Below the pieces are notes generated by a model. It was not told the origin of the DNA. It did no database searches and worked only from the letters and a program-made list of their open reading frames with translations. Shown here piece by piece: positions 1 to 9,541 of a DNA stretch of 64,000 nucleotides (position 1 is its first letter; each line of letters begins with the position of its first letter). This DNA is from Rheinheimera lutimaris. Lineage in GTDB: Bacteria; Pseudomonadota; Gammaproteobacteria; Enterobacterales; Alteromonadaceae. Position numbers and translations under genes: made by a program. The stretch lies in the NCBI RefSeq assembly GCF_013283795.1, contig NZ_JABSOD010000004.1:62001-126000 (forward strand), read 5' to 3'.

Positions 1-308
1 GCATCTGATTTGGCTTCTGAGGCTTTGGCATCGTCTTTCTTAGCCGGCGCATCGTCTTTTTTCGCTGCCGGTGCACCACCGGCTTCCATTTTACCAATCA
101 CTTCTTCAGCGGTTACCGTCGCACCGGTGTCATGAATGATTTCACCCATTACGCCATCTGCCTGGGCCACAACTTCAAGTACGACCTTGTCGGTCTCAAT
201 ATCAACTAATACCTGATCGCGTGTTACAGCTTCGCCTGCTTTAACGTGCCAGGTGGCGATGGTTGCATCTGCAACGGATTCTGGCAGTACGGGTACTTTA
301 ATTTCCAC
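1..308 (-). CDS. sucB: Dihydrolipoyllysine-residue succinyltransferase (E2), N-terminal part
   Basis: This is the E2 core of 2-oxoglutarate dehydrogenase, which transfers the succinyl group to CoA. Only the N-terminal lipoyl domain and the start of the Ala/Lys/Asp-rich linker lie in the window; the gene runs off the left edge. The protein begins MEIKVPVLPES and contains the lipoyl-lysine loop DIETDKVVLEV, where the Lys carries lipoate. I chose the GTG at 308 because AAGGTGA lies just upstream and the protein then starts at the usual lipoyl-domain position. It follows sucA on the same strand, with a hairpin in the 66 bp gap. The linker made of AKKDDA-type repeats is typical of E2 proteins. Confidence 0.93.
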   Translation of the reverse strand, partial: MEIKVPVLPESVADATIATWHVKAGEAVTRDQVLVDIETDKVVLEVVAQADGVMGEIIHDTGATVTAEEVIGKMEAGGAPAAKKDDAPAKKDDAKASEAKSD

Positions 309-345
309 TTTTTCACCTTTTACCGGTTGGTCTTATTTCGTTCAA

Positions 346-366
346 CCGGCCCGCTGTGCGGGCCGG
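346..366 (-). promoter_or_regulatory. GC-rich hairpin between sucA and sucB
   Basis: A perfect 9 bp inverted repeat (ccggcccgc / gcgggccgg) with a 3 nt loop sits between the sucA stop and the sucB start. On the transcribed strand it is followed by TTGAACG rather than a run of U. It is therefore more likely an RNA processing or stability hairpin, or a weak attenuator, than a full terminator. The role is inferred. Confidence 0.6.
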
Positions 367-374
367 ACAAGTCA

Positions 375-3185
375 TTATTTAATGCTCAGTGCGTCGTTAA
401 TCAAAGCTTGTTGCTGCTTATTATGCACCGACAAATAACCTACTGCCGGCGATGACGAAGCGTCACGACCTGAGTAAGTCAGATAGCCGGCCTTAGGAAT
501 AGCGGCACGGAAATGATGCTGGCTGCAATACCAGGCGCCCTGGTTTTGCGGCTCTTCCTGACACCAGACAAAATCAGTAACATGCTGGTACTGGCTTAAC
601 ACGTCAGCCATTTCTTCGTGCGGGAACGGATATAATTGCTCAACACGCACTATAGCAACATCTTTTTGCTCGCGCTTACGCCGCTCTTCCAGCAGTTCGT
701 AATACACCTTACCGCTACAGAACACCACGCGCTTCACATCATTTGGCTTAATGTCATCAATCTCGCCAATCACGTTATGGAACTTGCCGGACGCCAGCTC
801 TTCCAACGTGGACGTTGCCAGCGGATGGCGCAGTAATGATTTGGGCGACATCACAATTAACGGCCGACGCATTGGCCGCACCATTTGCCGACGCAACATA
901 TTAAACACCTGCGCCGGTGTGGTTGGGATACACACTTGCATATTGTGATCTGCACATAACTGCAGGAAACGCTCCAGACGGGCTGACGAATGCTCCGGGC
1001 CCTGGCCTTCATAACCATGCGGCAACAGCAAGGTTAAGCCACACAAGCGGCCCCACTTTTGCTCGCCTGAGCTTAAGAACTGGTCAATAACAACCTGAGC
1101 GCCGTTGGCAAAATCACCAAACTGACCTTCCCAAATTACCATGGCACGCGGCTCTGCTGTAGCATAGCCGTATTCGAATGCCAGTACCGCTTCTTCTGAC
1201 AAAGCAGAATCGTACACCTGGAACGGGCCCTGTTCGTCACTGATATGCTCAAGTGGCGTATGAGTGCTGCCATCGGTCTGATTGTGCAATACCGCATGAC
1301 GATGGAAGAAGGTTCCACGGCCGGAGTCCTGGCCAACAATACGAATGCGGCTGCCTTCTGCTACCGTTGAGGCATAAGCCAGAATTTCAGCAAAGCCCCA
1401 ATCAATTTTCTTCTCGCCGGCCAGCATTAGCGCACGGTCTTCATACACGCGGCCAACCTGACGCTGTAAGGCGTGAGACTGCGGAATACTGGTGGCTTTT
1501 TTGCCCAGCTCAACCAGTTTTTCTACCGATACGCTGGCGTCATAGGTAGCGTCCCAGTCGTGGCCTAAAAACGGTGTCCAATCAACTGAGGTTTCAGTCA
1601 TTGGTCGCCACTCGTCTACCACACAATCGCCTTTATCCAGCGCATCACGGTATTGCTCAATCATTTCACTGATTTTTTCAGTGCTGAACAACCCTTCTGC
1701 TACCAGCTTTTTGGCGTAAATTTCACGTGGTATCGGGTGCTTTTTAATTTTCTGGTACATCAGCGGCTGCGTTGCATTTGGCTCATCCGCTTCGTTATGG
1801 CCGTTACGGCGATAACATACCAGGTCAATCACCACGTCACGCTTAAAGGTATTGCGGTAATCTACTGCCAATTGCGCGACAAACACCACGGCTTCAGGAT
1901 CATCACCGTTAACATGGAAAATTGGCGCCTGCACCATCTTAGCGATATCAGTACAGTACTCAGTAGAGCGGGTATCTTCTTGCTTGGAGGTGGTAAAGCC
2001 AACCTGGTTGTTAATCACCACGCGAATAGAGCCACCCACTTTAAAGGCACGGGTTTGCGAGATGTTAAAGGTTTCGGCTACTACGCCCTGACCGGCAAAA
2101 GCAGAGTCACCATGAATAGTTATCGGTAACGCCAGAGAGCCATCGCTGCAACCGCGGCGGTCTAAACGCGCCCGCACTGAGCCCATAACTACCGGGTTAA
2201 CAATCTCAAGATGTGACGGGTTAAACGCCAGCGCCAAATGCACATTACCGCCGGCAGTTTCAAAATCAGACGAGAAACCCATATGGTATTTCACGTCACC
2301 GGCGCCGACCACTTCATATTTACCGGCAAACTCATCAAATAATTTTGACGGGTTCTTGCCCAGTACGTTAATTAACGTATTTAACCGGCCTCGGTGCGCC
2401 ATACCGATAACACAATCTTTAGCGCCCTGCTCGCCGGCACGGTGGATCATGGCTTTAAGCATTGGCACCATGGCATCGCCGCCTTCCAGGCCAAAGCGCT
2501 TGGCGCCCGGGAATTTGGATGACAGGTATTTTTCCAAACCATCAGCCGCGACTAAACCATTCAGAATACGGGCTTTAGCAGCTTTGTCATAAGAAGGCGT
2601 TGACTGCACAGATTCTAAACGCTGCTGGATCCAACGTTTTTCGTCGGTTGAAACAATGTGCATGTACTCAGCACCGATAGAACCACAGTAGGTTTTCTCC
2701 AGTGCTTTGTGCAAATCACCCAGTTTCATTGTTTCTTTGCCAATGGCAAATGATCCAACATTGAACTCTGTATCGTAATCACTCTCGGACAGGTCGTGAT
2801 AAGACAACTCTAAATCACGCACACGTGATTGTTTCCACAGGCCGAGCGGGTCTAAATTAGCCTGCTGATGACCGCGGAAGCGATAGGAGTTAATCAGCTG
2901 CAACACTTTAACCTGGCGACTATCAGAGGCGGTACCGGAGTTGACCACCACCACTTCGCGGTGTTTATTGCGGGCCAAGTCGGCAAATTGCTGTCTGACG
3001 TCTGAGTGACGGGTTTCAAGATCGACACCGTCAAGTTTTGGCAGTTTGGCGAAAAACTCACGCCATTCGTCACCAACGCTGGTAGGTTCAGCTAAGTAGG
3101 ATTCATAGAGCTCATCGACGTAGGCCATGTTGCCGCCGCCAAGATGAGAAGACTCTAACCACGCCTTCATTACACCTTCGTGCAT
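375..3185 (-). CDS. sucA: 2-oxoglutarate dehydrogenase E1 component
   Basis: This thiamine-diphosphate enzyme decarboxylates 2-oxoglutarate and passes the succinyl group to the lipoyl arm of SucB in the cytoplasm. The 936 aa length matches the E. coli family (about 933). The N-terminus (KAWLESSHLGG, then YVDELYESYLAEP) is the small E2/E3-binding helix of OGDH E1. Further in are GLEGGDAMVP, the ThDP-region stretch HGDSAFAGQGVVAET and the C-terminal transketolase part with EGQFGDFANGAQ. An internal Met (MKAWLES) is an alternative start. It lies downstream of sdhB behind a terminator and upstream of sucB. Confidence 0.97.
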   Translation of the reverse strand: MHEGVMKAWLESSHLGGGNMAYVDELYESYLAEPTSVGDEWREFFAKLPKLDGVDLETRHSDVRQQFADLARNKHREVVVVNSGTASDSRQVKVLQLINSYRFRGHQQANLDPLGLWKQSRVRDLELSYHDLSESDYDTEFNVGSFAIGKETMKLGDLHKALEKTYCGSIGAEYMHIVSTDEKRWIQQRLESVQSTPSYDKAAKARILNGLVAADGLEKYLSSKFPGAKRFGLEGGDAMVPMLKAMIHRAGEQGAKDCVIGMAHRGRLNTLINVLGKNPSKLFDEFAGKYEVVGAGDVKYHMGFSSDFETAGGNVHLALAFNPSHLEIVNPVVMGSVRARLDRRGCSDGSLALPITIHGDSAFAGQGVVAETFNISQTRAFKVGGSIRVVINNQVGFTTSKQEDTRSTEYCTDIAKMVQAPIFHVNGDDPEAVVFVAQLAVDYRNTFKRDVVIDLVCYRRNGHNEADEPNATQPLMYQKIKKHPIPREIYAKKLVAEGLFSTEKISEMIEQYRDALDKGDCVVDEWRPMTETSVDWTPFLGHDWDATYDASVSVEKLVELGKKATSIPQSHALQRQVGRVYEDRALMLAGEKKIDWGFAEILAYASTVAEGSRIRIVGQDSGRGTFFHRHAVLHNQTDGSTHTPLEHISDEQGPFQVYDSALSEEAVLAFEYGYATAEPRAMVIWEGQFGDFANGAQVVIDQFLSSGEQKWGRLCGLTLLLPHGYEGQGPEHSSARLERFLQLCADHNMQVCIPTTPAQVFNMLRRQMVRPMRRPLIVMSPKSLLRHPLATSTLEELASGKFHNVIGEIDDIKPNDVKRVVFCSGKVYYELLEERRKREQKDVAIVRVEQLYPFPHEEMADVLSQYQHVTDFVWCQEEPQNQGAWYCSQHHFRAAIPKAGYLTYSGRDASSSPAVGYLSVHNKQQQALINDALSIK

Positions 3186-3224
3186 TTAGTTTCCCTTAAT
3201 TTCCGCGCACCTGGAAAAAGTAGC

Positions 3225-3255
3225 AAAAAAATGGCCTGGTTGCATGCAACCAGGC
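3225..3255 (-). terminator. Palindromic terminator between sdhB and sucA
   Basis: A perfect 22 bp palindrome (3234-3255, core TTGCATGCAA, arms GCCTGG and CCAGGC) is followed on the minus strand by CATTTTTTTG. This is a rho-independent terminator form downstream of sdhB. It should reduce read-through from sdhCDAB into sucAB, so sucA may have its own promoter or depend on partial read-through. Confidence 0.78.
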
Positions 3256-3287
3256 TGTTTTTCATGCACATACCAAAAAAGGGCGCA

Positions 3288-4007
3288 TTACAGCGCCCGG
3301 TTTAACAACATAGATTTAATTTCACCAATCGCTTTGGTTGGGTTTAAACCCTTAGGACATACGTTAACGCAGTTCATGATACCGTGGCAGCGGAATACGC
3401 TGAAAGCATCATCTAAGTCGTTTAAACGCTGCTCTGTTGCCGTATCACGGCTATCTGCCAGGAAACGGTAAGCATGCAGTAAACCGGCCGGGCCGATAAA
3501 CTTATCCGGGTTCCACCAGAACGATGGGCAAGAGGTTGAGCAACAAGCACATAAAATACACTCGTATAAACCATCCAGCTTGGCCCGCTCTTCAGGTGAC
3601 TGCAAGTACTCACCGGCCGGTGGTAATTTGCTGTCATTGATTAAATAAGGCTTCACTTTTTCATACTGGGTGTAAAACTGGCTCATGTCGACAACCAAGT
3701 CACGTACTACCGGTAAACCCGGTAGCGGACGTACCACAATTTTACCGCCTTTTAAGCCGGCAGCAGATAACGGCGTAATACAAGCCAGACCGTTTTTACC
3801 GTTGATGTTTAAACCATCTGAGCCACAAACGCCTTCGCGGCAGCTGCGACGAAACGATAAGCCCGCGTCCTGCTCTTTTAACTTAATCAGCGCATCCAGC
3901 ACCATCATGTCCCGGCCTTCCGGGTTATCCAGCGTGTAATCCTGCATGCGCGGCGCTTTGTCGACATCAGGGTTGTAACGATAGATTGAGAATACCAACT
4001 TCTTCAT
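3288..4007 (-). CDS. sdhB: Succinate dehydrogenase iron-sulfur subunit
   Basis: SdhB carries electrons from the flavoprotein to quinone through three iron-sulfur centres on the cytoplasmic face of the inner membrane. At 239 aa it matches E. coli SdhB (238). All cluster ligands are visible: CREGVCGSDGLNINGKNGLAC for the 2Fe-2S centre, CILCACCSTSCP and CHGIMNCVNVCPKGLNP for the 4Fe-4S and 3Fe-4S centres. It follows sdhA by 12 bp in the order sdhC-sdhD-sdhA-sdhB. A strong terminator follows. Confidence 0.98.
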   Translation of the reverse strand: MKKLVFSIYRYNPDVDKAPRMQDYTLDNPEGRDMMVLDALIKLKEQDAGLSFRRSCREGVCGSDGLNINGKNGLACITPLSAAGLKGGKIVVRPLPGLPVVRDLVVDMSQFYTQYEKVKPYLINDSKLPPAGEYLQSPEERAKLDGLYECILCACCSTSCPSFWWNPDKFIGPAGLLHAYRFLADSRDTATEQRLNDLDDAFSVFRCHGIMNCVNVCPKGLNPTKAIGEIKSMLLNRAL

Positions 4008-4019
4008 CGCTGTGCCCTC

Positions 4020-5792
4020 TTAGTACGTACGTGCTTTAGGCGCAAAAGCTTCACGGAACTTAGGTTCCAGGTTCACTTTACGCTTAAACATTGATTCAGA
4101 TTCCGGTGTGTACACGCTGTGGCATAACCAGTTTTCGTCATCACGATCCGGGAAGTCAAAACGGGCATGCGCACCACGGCTTTCGGTGCGGAAGTTAGCC
4201 GCTACCGCCGTTGAAAACGCCGTTTCCATCAGGTTATCCAGCTCTAAACACTCAATACGCGCGGTATTGAAATCTGAGCTCTTATCGTCCAGACGGGCAA
4301 ACTTTAACCGTTCGCGAATTTCTTTTAACTCAGCCAGACCTTCCGCCATAGCTGCGCCTTCGCGGAATACCGAGAAGTTAAGCTGCATACATTTTTGCAG
4401 GTCTTTCTTAATCTGCACCGGGTCTTCACCCTGGCCGGGTTTCGACTCTTCCCAGCGCTGTGTGCGCGCTAAAGCTGCATCAAGATCAGACTGAGACGCT
4501 GCACGGGCTTCAGACGTTGCCGCCAGGGCTTCGCCCAAATGCAGGCCGGTTGCACGGCCAAATACTACTAAGTCCAGCAAGGAGTTACCGCCTAAGCGGT
4601 TAGCGCCGTGTACGGACACGCAGGCAATTTCGCCACAAGCAAATAAGCCGGCTACGATTGATTCACCACCGTCAGCGGTCGGTTTGATAACCTGGCCATG
4701 TACGTTGGTCGGAATACCACCCATCATATAATGACAAGTTGGAATTACCGGAATAGGCTCTTTTACCGGGTCAACGTGCGCAAAGGTTTTAGACAACTCA
4801 CAGACACCAGGTAAGCGGCTTTCTAATACTTCGGCGCCTAAATGGTCTAACTTCAGTTTAATGTGTACGCCCCACGGGCCGTCACAACCGCGACCTTCGC
4901 GAATTTCCGTCATCATAGAGCGGGCAACCACGTCGCGGCCGGCTAAGTCTTTGGCGTTAGGAGCATAACGCTCCATAAAGCGTTCGCCGTCTTTATTCAG
5001 CAGGTAACCGCCTTCACCACGACAACCTTCCGTTACCAGAGTACCGGCACCGGCAATACCGGTTGGGTGGAATTGCCACATTTCCATATCCTGCAGCGGT
5101 ACACCGGCACGCAGCGCCATACCAACACCGTCGCCGGTGTTAATGTGGGCATTCGTAGTAGAAGCATAAATACGGCCGGCACCACCGGTAGCCAGTACCG
5201 TTGCTTTAGCTTTGAAATAGACGATTTCGCCTGTTTCAATATCAATAGCAGTACAACCTACGACAGCACCGTCCTGGTTTTTTACCAGATCAAGCGCGTA
5301 CCACTCAGAAAATACCTGAGTTTTGTTCTTTACGTTTTGCTGGTACAACAGGTGCAATAAGGCATGACCGGTACGGTCAGCTGCAGCGGCAGTACGGGCA
5401 GCTTGCTCGCCGCCGAAATTCTTGGACTGACCACCAAACGGGCGCTGATAAACGCGGCCGTTCTCAAAGCGTGAGAAAGGTAAACCCATGTTTTCCAGCT
5501 CGGTAATCGCTTCCGGGCCGGTTTTACACATATATTCGATAGCGTCCTGGTCACCGATGTAATCAGAACCTTTAACGGTATCAAACATGTGCCATTCCCA
5601 GTTATCCGGATGGCTGTTACCCAAGGCTACAGTAATACCACCCTGGGCAGACACTGTATGCGAACGGGTCGGAAACACCTTAGATAATAAAGCACAGCTT
5701 AAACCAGACTGGGTAATTTGCAGTGCAGCGCGCATACCGGCACCACCTGCGCCAATTACGATGGCGTCAAACTCTCTTACAGGAATATTCAC
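4020..5792 (-). CDS. sdhA: Succinate dehydrogenase flavoprotein subunit
   Basis: This catalytic subunit oxidises succinate to fumarate with covalently bound FAD. The 590 aa length fits the family (E. coli 588). An N-terminal Rossmann motif [12 protein letters not shown] is followed by SHTVSAQGG, whose His takes the covalent FAD. The active-site region includes [23 protein letters not shown] and the Arg of [13 protein letters not shown]. The gene starts at the sdhD stop without a real gap, so the two are probably translationally coupled. Confidence 0.98.
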   Translation of the reverse strand: MNIPVREFDAIVIGAGGAGMRAALQITQSGLSCALLSKVFPTRSHTVSAQGGITVALGNSHPDNWEWHMFDTVKGSDYIGDQDAIEYMCKTGPEAITELENMGLPFSRFENGRVYQRPFGGQSKNFGGEQAARTAAAADRTGHALLHLLYQQNVKNKTQVFSEWYALDLVKNQDGAVVGCTAIDIETGEIVYFKAKATVLATGGAGRIYASTTNAHINTGDGVGMALRAGVPLQDMEMWQFHPTGIAGAGTLVTEGCRGEGGYLLNKDGERFMERYAPNAKDLAGRDVVARSMMTEIREGRGCDGPWGVHIKLKLDHLGAEVLESRLPGVCELSKTFAHVDPVKEPIPVIPTCHYMMGGIPTNVHGQVIKPTADGGESIVAGLFACGEIACVSVHGANRLGGNSLLDLVVFGRATGLHLGEALAATSEARAASQSDLDAALARTQRWEESKPGQGEDPVQIKKDLQKCMQLNFSVFREGAAMAEGLAELKEIRERLKFARLDDKSSDFNTARIECLELDNLMETAFSTAVAANFRTESRGAHARFDFPDRDDENWLCHSVYTPESESMFKRKVNLEPKFREAFAPKARTY

Positions 5793-6140
5793 TTAAGCAC
5801 CCCACAGAACAAACAGGCCAACCGCAACATAAGCGAAAGCCAGCGCATAAAGGAAGAATTGTAATACTGCGCGCAGAGCGGCTGATTTAATGTAATCAGT
5901 CAGCACCTGCCACAAACCAATGCGGGTGTGCACGGCAATAGATACTAACGCTAACAAGGTAAACACTTTTACCAGAGTATTGGCAAACAGTGCTTGCCAC
6001 ACCTCAAAGGTAACTTCCGGCGTAATAAGGAAGAAACCCAAAATAAATACGCTGTACAGCGCCAGCACTATGGCTGTTGCGCGCAGCGACACATAATCCT
6101 GCACGCCATCGCGTTTCAGGCTTGCCTGGTTTAAAACCAT
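5793..6140 (-). CDS. sdhD: Succinate dehydrogenase membrane anchor subunit
   Basis: This small membrane anchor helps bind haem b and quinone. I chose the ATG at 6140, giving 115 aa, because AGGAG lies 7 nt upstream and the protein then begins MVLNQASLKRDGVQDY, which lines up with E. coli MVSNASALGRNGVHDF. An earlier in-frame ATG at 6146 is only 1 nt from the same AGGAG. Three hydrophobic segments are visible, with AVHTRIGLWQVLTDYIK carrying the conserved haem-region His and quinone-region Asp-Tyr. It overlaps the end of sdhC by 10 bp. Confidence 0.93.
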   Translation of the reverse strand: MVLNQASLKRDGVQDYVSLRATAIVLALYSVFILGFFLITPEVTFEVWQALFANTLVKVFTLLALVSIAVHTRIGLWQVLTDYIKSAALRAVLQFFLYALAFAYVAVGLFVLWGA

Positions 6141-6508
6141 AACCATACTCCTGCTAAAACTGCTAATACTGCCCACAGCGCTATTGTTACTTTGGCGCTT
6201 AGATTACCGGATTTCAGCTCTTCCCAGTGTCCCATGTCCATAATCAGATGACGAATACCGCCAACCAAATGGTAGATAAGAACAGTGATAGTGCCCCAGG
6301 CAATGAATTTGGCCAGGTGAGACGTCATCAGCGCTTTAACATAGTCAAAGCTCTGCTGGTCCTGCAGCGAATAAGCCCAGGCCCAGATAACGAATACCAA
6401 GGCGAAAAACAATGCCACGCCGGTAACCCGGTGTAAAATTGACGCTATGGCAGGTGCCGGAAACGATATGGTAGAGAGGTCTAAATTTACTGGTCTTTGT
6501 TTTTTCAC
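6131..6508 (-). CDS. sdhC: Succinate dehydrogenase cytochrome b556 subunit
   Basis: SdhC is the large membrane anchor of complex II. The 125 aa protein starts MKKQRPVNLDLSTISFPAPAIASILHRVTG; the Ser and Arg of SILHRVTG are the known quinone-site residues. It has three transmembrane helices, and the haem ligand His lies in YHLVGGIRHLIMDMGHWEE. The start codon is GTG and no strong Shine-Dalgarno is seen. It is the first gene of sdhCDAB, with a promoter about 170 bp upstream. Confidence 0.95.
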   Translation of the reverse strand: MKKQRPVNLDLSTISFPAPAIASILHRVTGVALFFALVFVIWAWAYSLQDQQSFDYVKALMTSHLAKFIAWGTITVLIYHLVGGIRHLIMDMGHWEELKSGNLSAKVTIALWAVLAVLAGVWLWF

Positions 6509-6676
6509 AGTGCTTGCCCATCGATGCCCATTATCGAGCTCTTGTTGTCATTGTCGTTGTCATTGCTGTATAAACAGTCAACACCCAAAACCAATACACC
6601 TTATTGCTCAAGCTGGATCAGTCCTGCCGGATTCAGCAAAAAGTGCTTGCCGAGTGAACTGTTTAAAAACCGCAAT

Positions 6677-6705
6677 AGTATATATTTCGTGACTCGCTAT
6701 TACAA
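6677..6705 (-). promoter_or_regulatory. sigma70-type promoter of sdhCDAB
   Basis: On the minus strand TTGTAA and TATACT are separated by exactly 17 bp. Both boxes are close to consensus, and the predicted start lies about 160 nt before the sdhC GTG. It is read from sequence only. Confidence 0.65.
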
Positions 6706-6814
6706 TTTTTGTTTGGTTTTACCCGAAAAAATCCGTATTTGGAACATTACACATTTTAGTCGTAAGGGCAATAATACCAGAGTCGAATACTTATTAAGCA
6801 GAAACGCATTAAAA

Positions 6815-6845
6815 TTGACTTTATAGGGTCGTTTGCAGTTAGAAT
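6815..6845 (+). promoter_or_regulatory. Candidate gltA promoter
   Basis: TTGACT (6815-6820) and TAGAAT (6840-6845) are separated by 19 bp, a long but usable spacing. They lie about 55 bp upstream of the gltA ATG. Regulators may compensate for the spacing, which cannot be told from sequence alone. Confidence 0.45.
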
Positions 6846-6901
6846 AGCGGCCAATTTGCTAAATTCCTTTAACCCGATACTACAACAACAGGAGAAATCC
6901 A

Positions 6902-8185
6902 ATGGCAGATAAAAAGGCCGTCGTGCAGATCGATGGGAAATCGTTCGAGTTGCCAATCTACTCTGGCAGCGCCGGCACAGACGTAATTGATGTTCGCGCC
7001 TTGGGTCAGCAAGGGTACTTCACTTTTGATCCGGGCTTTATGTCGACCGGTTCATGTGAATCTAAAATTACCTATATCGATGGCGACAACGGTGTGCTGT
7101 TACACCGCGGCTACCCTATCGAGCAGCTGGCAGACCATTCAGACTACCTGGAGCTGTGCTACCTGTTATTAGAAGGTGAATTACCGCAAGCGGAACAGTA
7201 CAATCAGTTTAAAAACACTATAACCCGCCATACCATGGTGCATGAAAAAATCGCCGCGTTTTTTCAGGGTTTCCGGGTTGACGCGCACCCAATGGCAATG
7301 CTGTGTGGTGTGGTGGGCGCGATGTCGTCTTTCTATCACTCAGACCTGGACATTAACGACCCTATGCAGCGCAAGCGCAGCGCGCATCGCTTAATCGCCA
7401 AACTGCCAACGCTGTCTGCGATGGCTTACAAGTACACCGTGGGACAGCCATTTGTGTATCCGCGTAACGATTTAAGCTACTCAGAAAACTTCCTGCACAT
7501 GATGTTCTCCGTGCCGGCAGAGGATTACAAGGTTAGCCCTATTCTGGCTAAAGCCATGGACCGCATTTTTATGCTACACGCAGACCATGAGCAAAATGCT
7601 TCTACCTCTACTGTACGTTTGGCCGGTTCTTCAGGTGCTAACCCTTATGCCTGTATCGCCGCCGGCGTAGCATCATTGTGGGGCCCGGCGCATGGCGGTG
7701 CTAACGAAGCCTGCCTGAAGATGTTGCAACAAATTGGTTCGGTTGACCGTATTCCTGAATTTGTTGCCCGCGCCAAAGATAAAAACGACAGCTTCCGCTT
7801 AATGGGCTTTGGCCACCGTGTATACAAGAACTTTGACCCACGGGCCAAAGTTATGCGTGATACCTGCCATGAAGTGTTAAAAGAGCTGAATGTTAAAGAC
7901 CCGCTGTTAGATGTGGCAATGGAATTAGAACGTATTGCACTGTCTGATCCATACTTTATCGAGAAGAAACTCTACCCGAACGTAGATTTCTACAGTGGTA
8001 TTATCTTAAAAGCTATCGGTATTCCAACCAGCATGTTTACGGTGATTTTTGCAATGTCACGCACCGTTGGCTGGATCTCACATTGGGACGAAATGCTGGG
8101 CGAAAAAGGCCATAAAATCGGCCGTCCGCGTCAGCTGTATACCGGCTACACTGCCCGTGATTTTAAACCGCTGAACAAGCGTTAA
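6902..8185 (+). CDS. gltA: Citrate synthase (type II)
   Basis: This enzyme condenses acetyl-CoA and oxaloacetate to citrate, the entry step of the TCA cycle. The 427 aa length equals E. coli GltA, and it has the N-terminal extension of the hexameric, NADH-sensitive Gram-negative type. Catalytic residues are visible as His in [11 protein letters not shown], His in [14 protein letters not shown] and Asp in YPNVDFYSG. The ATG has AGGAG 7 nt upstream. It is divergent from sdhCDAB and has its own terminator. Confidence 0.98.
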   Translation: MADKKAVVQIDGKSFELPIYSGSAGTDVIDVRALGQQGYFTFDPGFMSTGSCESKITYIDGDNGVLLHRGYPIEQLADHSDYLELCYLLLEGELPQAEQYNQFKNTITRHTMVHEKIAAFFQGFRVDAHPMAMLCGVVGAMSSFYHSDLDINDPMQRKRSAHRLIAKLPTLSAMAYKYTVGQPFVYPRNDLSYSENFLHMMFSVPAEDYKVSPILAKAMDRIFMLHADHEQNASTSTVRLAGSSGANPYACIAAGVASLWGPAHGGANEACLKMLQQIGSVDRIPEFVARAKDKNDSFRLMGFGHRVYKNFDPRAKVMRDTCHEVLKELNVKDPLLDVAMELERIALSDPYFIEKKLYPNVDFYSGIILKAIGIPTSMFTVIFAMSRTVGWISHWDEMLGEKGHKIGRPRQLYTGYTARDFKPLNKR

Positions 8186-8213
8186 TTTCGACGGTACTTA
8201 TTGATAGTGTTTA

Positions 8214-8236
8214 AAAGCGGCTGCGGCCGCTTTTTT
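8214..8236 (+). terminator. gltA rho-independent terminator
   Basis: The stem AGCGGC / GCCGCT (8216-8221 and 8226-8231) with a 4 nt loop is followed by six T. It lies 29 bp after the gltA stop. Confidence 0.85.
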
Positions 8237-8323
8237 CTTGCCCGGAATACCGCATCACATTTGCGCCACTGCGTAAAAACAGGCAAAATCGCGCCATCTC
8301 ATCCAGCGGAACCCTCATCCCTT

Positions 8324-9541
8324 ATGCCTGCTTTTGATGTTCAGCAATTTCGCCAACAATTTGCTTTTTTTCAGCAGCAGCCGGATTGGGTGTATCTGGA
8401 CAATGCCGCCACCATGCATAAGCCTCAGGCCGTTATCGATGCGGTTACGCAGTTTTATCAGCGGCATAACAGCAATGTACATCGTGGTGCCCACCAGCTA
8501 AGCCAGCAGGCTACTATGCTGTTTGAACAAGCGCGAACTAGCGTAGCCGCCTATGTTAACGCAGCACATTCGGATGAAATTATTTTTACCAGCGGTGCGA
8601 CTGCGGCGTTAAATCAAATTGCCTTTGGTTTAATGCATACGGTGCTCAAACCCGGCGACCGTATTTTATTAACCCAACTGGAACATCACGCCAATATTGT
8701 GCCCTGGCAACTGCATTGCCAACGCCATGGCGTGATAATTGATGTGGTGCCGTTAACACCACAGCACACGGTAGACCTTGTGGCGTATCAAAAGCTGTTG
8801 GCCCTCAAGCCAAAAGTGGTCAGCTTCAGCCATATTTCTAATGTGCTGGGACATATTCAACCGGTAGCACAGATGGTAGCGCAGGCCAAAGCCGCCGGAG
8901 CCATTACCATGATTGACGGTGCTCAGGGCGCAGTGTACCAACAACCGGATGTGCAACAGCTTGATTGTGATTTCTATGTATTTTCCGGCCATAAGCTATA
9001 CGGCCCCACCGGTATCGGTGTGCTGTATGGCAAAACGCAGTGGTTGGAACAATTAACACCGGTTTTTGCCGGCGGCGAAATGATTGACACTGTCAGCTTT
9101 GTTAACACTACATTCAACAAACTGCCGTTCCGCTTAGAAGCCGGCACGCCAAATATCGCGGGGGCTATAGGCTTATCTGCGGCAATTTCATGGCTACAAA
9201 AATATAACACTGAGCAAATTCAACAGCATAAATCGCTGTTATTAAAAGAGTTCTACAGTGGCCTGCAGGCAATAAAAGCCATAGATATTTTGTCCATGCC
9301 TGTGCATAATGCCGGCATAGTGGCATTAAATGTTGCCGGTGAACATCCGGCCGATGTGGCTGAATTATTAAATCAGCAACAGGTCGCAGTGCGTTCCGGC
9401 CAACATTGCGCCATGCCGTTATTTAGCTATTTAGCGCAGCAAGGCGCGGTTCGCTGCTCCTTTGCTGCATATAACACGCTGGACGATGTAAACCGGTGTC
9501 TGCTCGCTTTGGAGCAGGCCGTGGAGATTTTAACTGCATGA
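8324..9541 (+). CDS. csdA: Cysteine desulfurase, group II (CsdA/SufS type)
   Basis: This PLP enzyme removes sulfur from cysteine as a persulfide and hands it to CsdE. The 405 aa protein starts MPAFDVQQFRQQFAFF; an upstream in-frame TTG is unlikely because the extra residues overlap the gltA terminator. Motifs are YLDNAATMHKP, EHHANIVPW, the PLP lysine in SGHKLYGPTG and the active Cys in RSGQHCAMPL, which is the group II form. It overlaps csdE by 4 bp (ATGA) and faces tcdA, as in the E. coli csdA-csdE-tcdA set. SufS is an alternative name, but no suf scaffold genes are nearby. Confidence 0.92.
   Translation: MPAFDVQQFRQQFAFFQQQPDWVYLDNAATMHKPQAVIDAVTQFYQRHNSNVHRGAHQLSQQATMLFEQARTSVAAYVNAAHSDEIIFTSGATAALNQIAFGLMHTVLKPGDRILLTQLEHHANIVPWQLHCQRHGVIIDVVPLTPQHTVDLVAYQKLLALKPKVVSFSHISNVLGHIQPVAQMVAQAKAAGAITMIDGAQGAVYQQPDVQQLDCDFYVFSGHKLYGPTGIGVLYGKTQWLEQLTPVFAGGEMIDTVSFVNTTFNKLPFRLEAGTPNIAGAIGLSAAISWLQKYNTEQIQQHKSLLLKEFYSGLQAIKAIDILSMPVHNAGIVALNVAGEHPADVAELLNQQQVAVRSGQHCAMPLFSYLAQQGAVRCSFAAYNTLDDVNRCLLALEQAVEILTA

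Larger units (their letters stand above)
6509..6901. other. Divergent sdhC-gltA control region
   Basis: This 393 bp gap holds no gene. It contains a good leftward promoter (6677-6705), a weaker rightward promoter (6815-6845), and a 10 bp direct repeat GTTGTCATTG at 6544 and 6556 with 12 bp spacing inside the sdh leader. The left part forms a leader of about 160 nt for sdhC. Redox and carbon control (for example ArcA or Crp) is usual for this locus in relatives, but I could not identify a convincing site. Confidence 0.7.

Noticed and set aside
1653..2129. Open frame of 158 aa antisense to sucA
   Set aside because: It lies fully inside the highly conserved sucA and shows no family features.
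6544..6565. ArcA binding site from the GTTGTCATTG direct repeat
   Set aside because: Repeat period and half-site sequence do not fit the ArcA consensus well.
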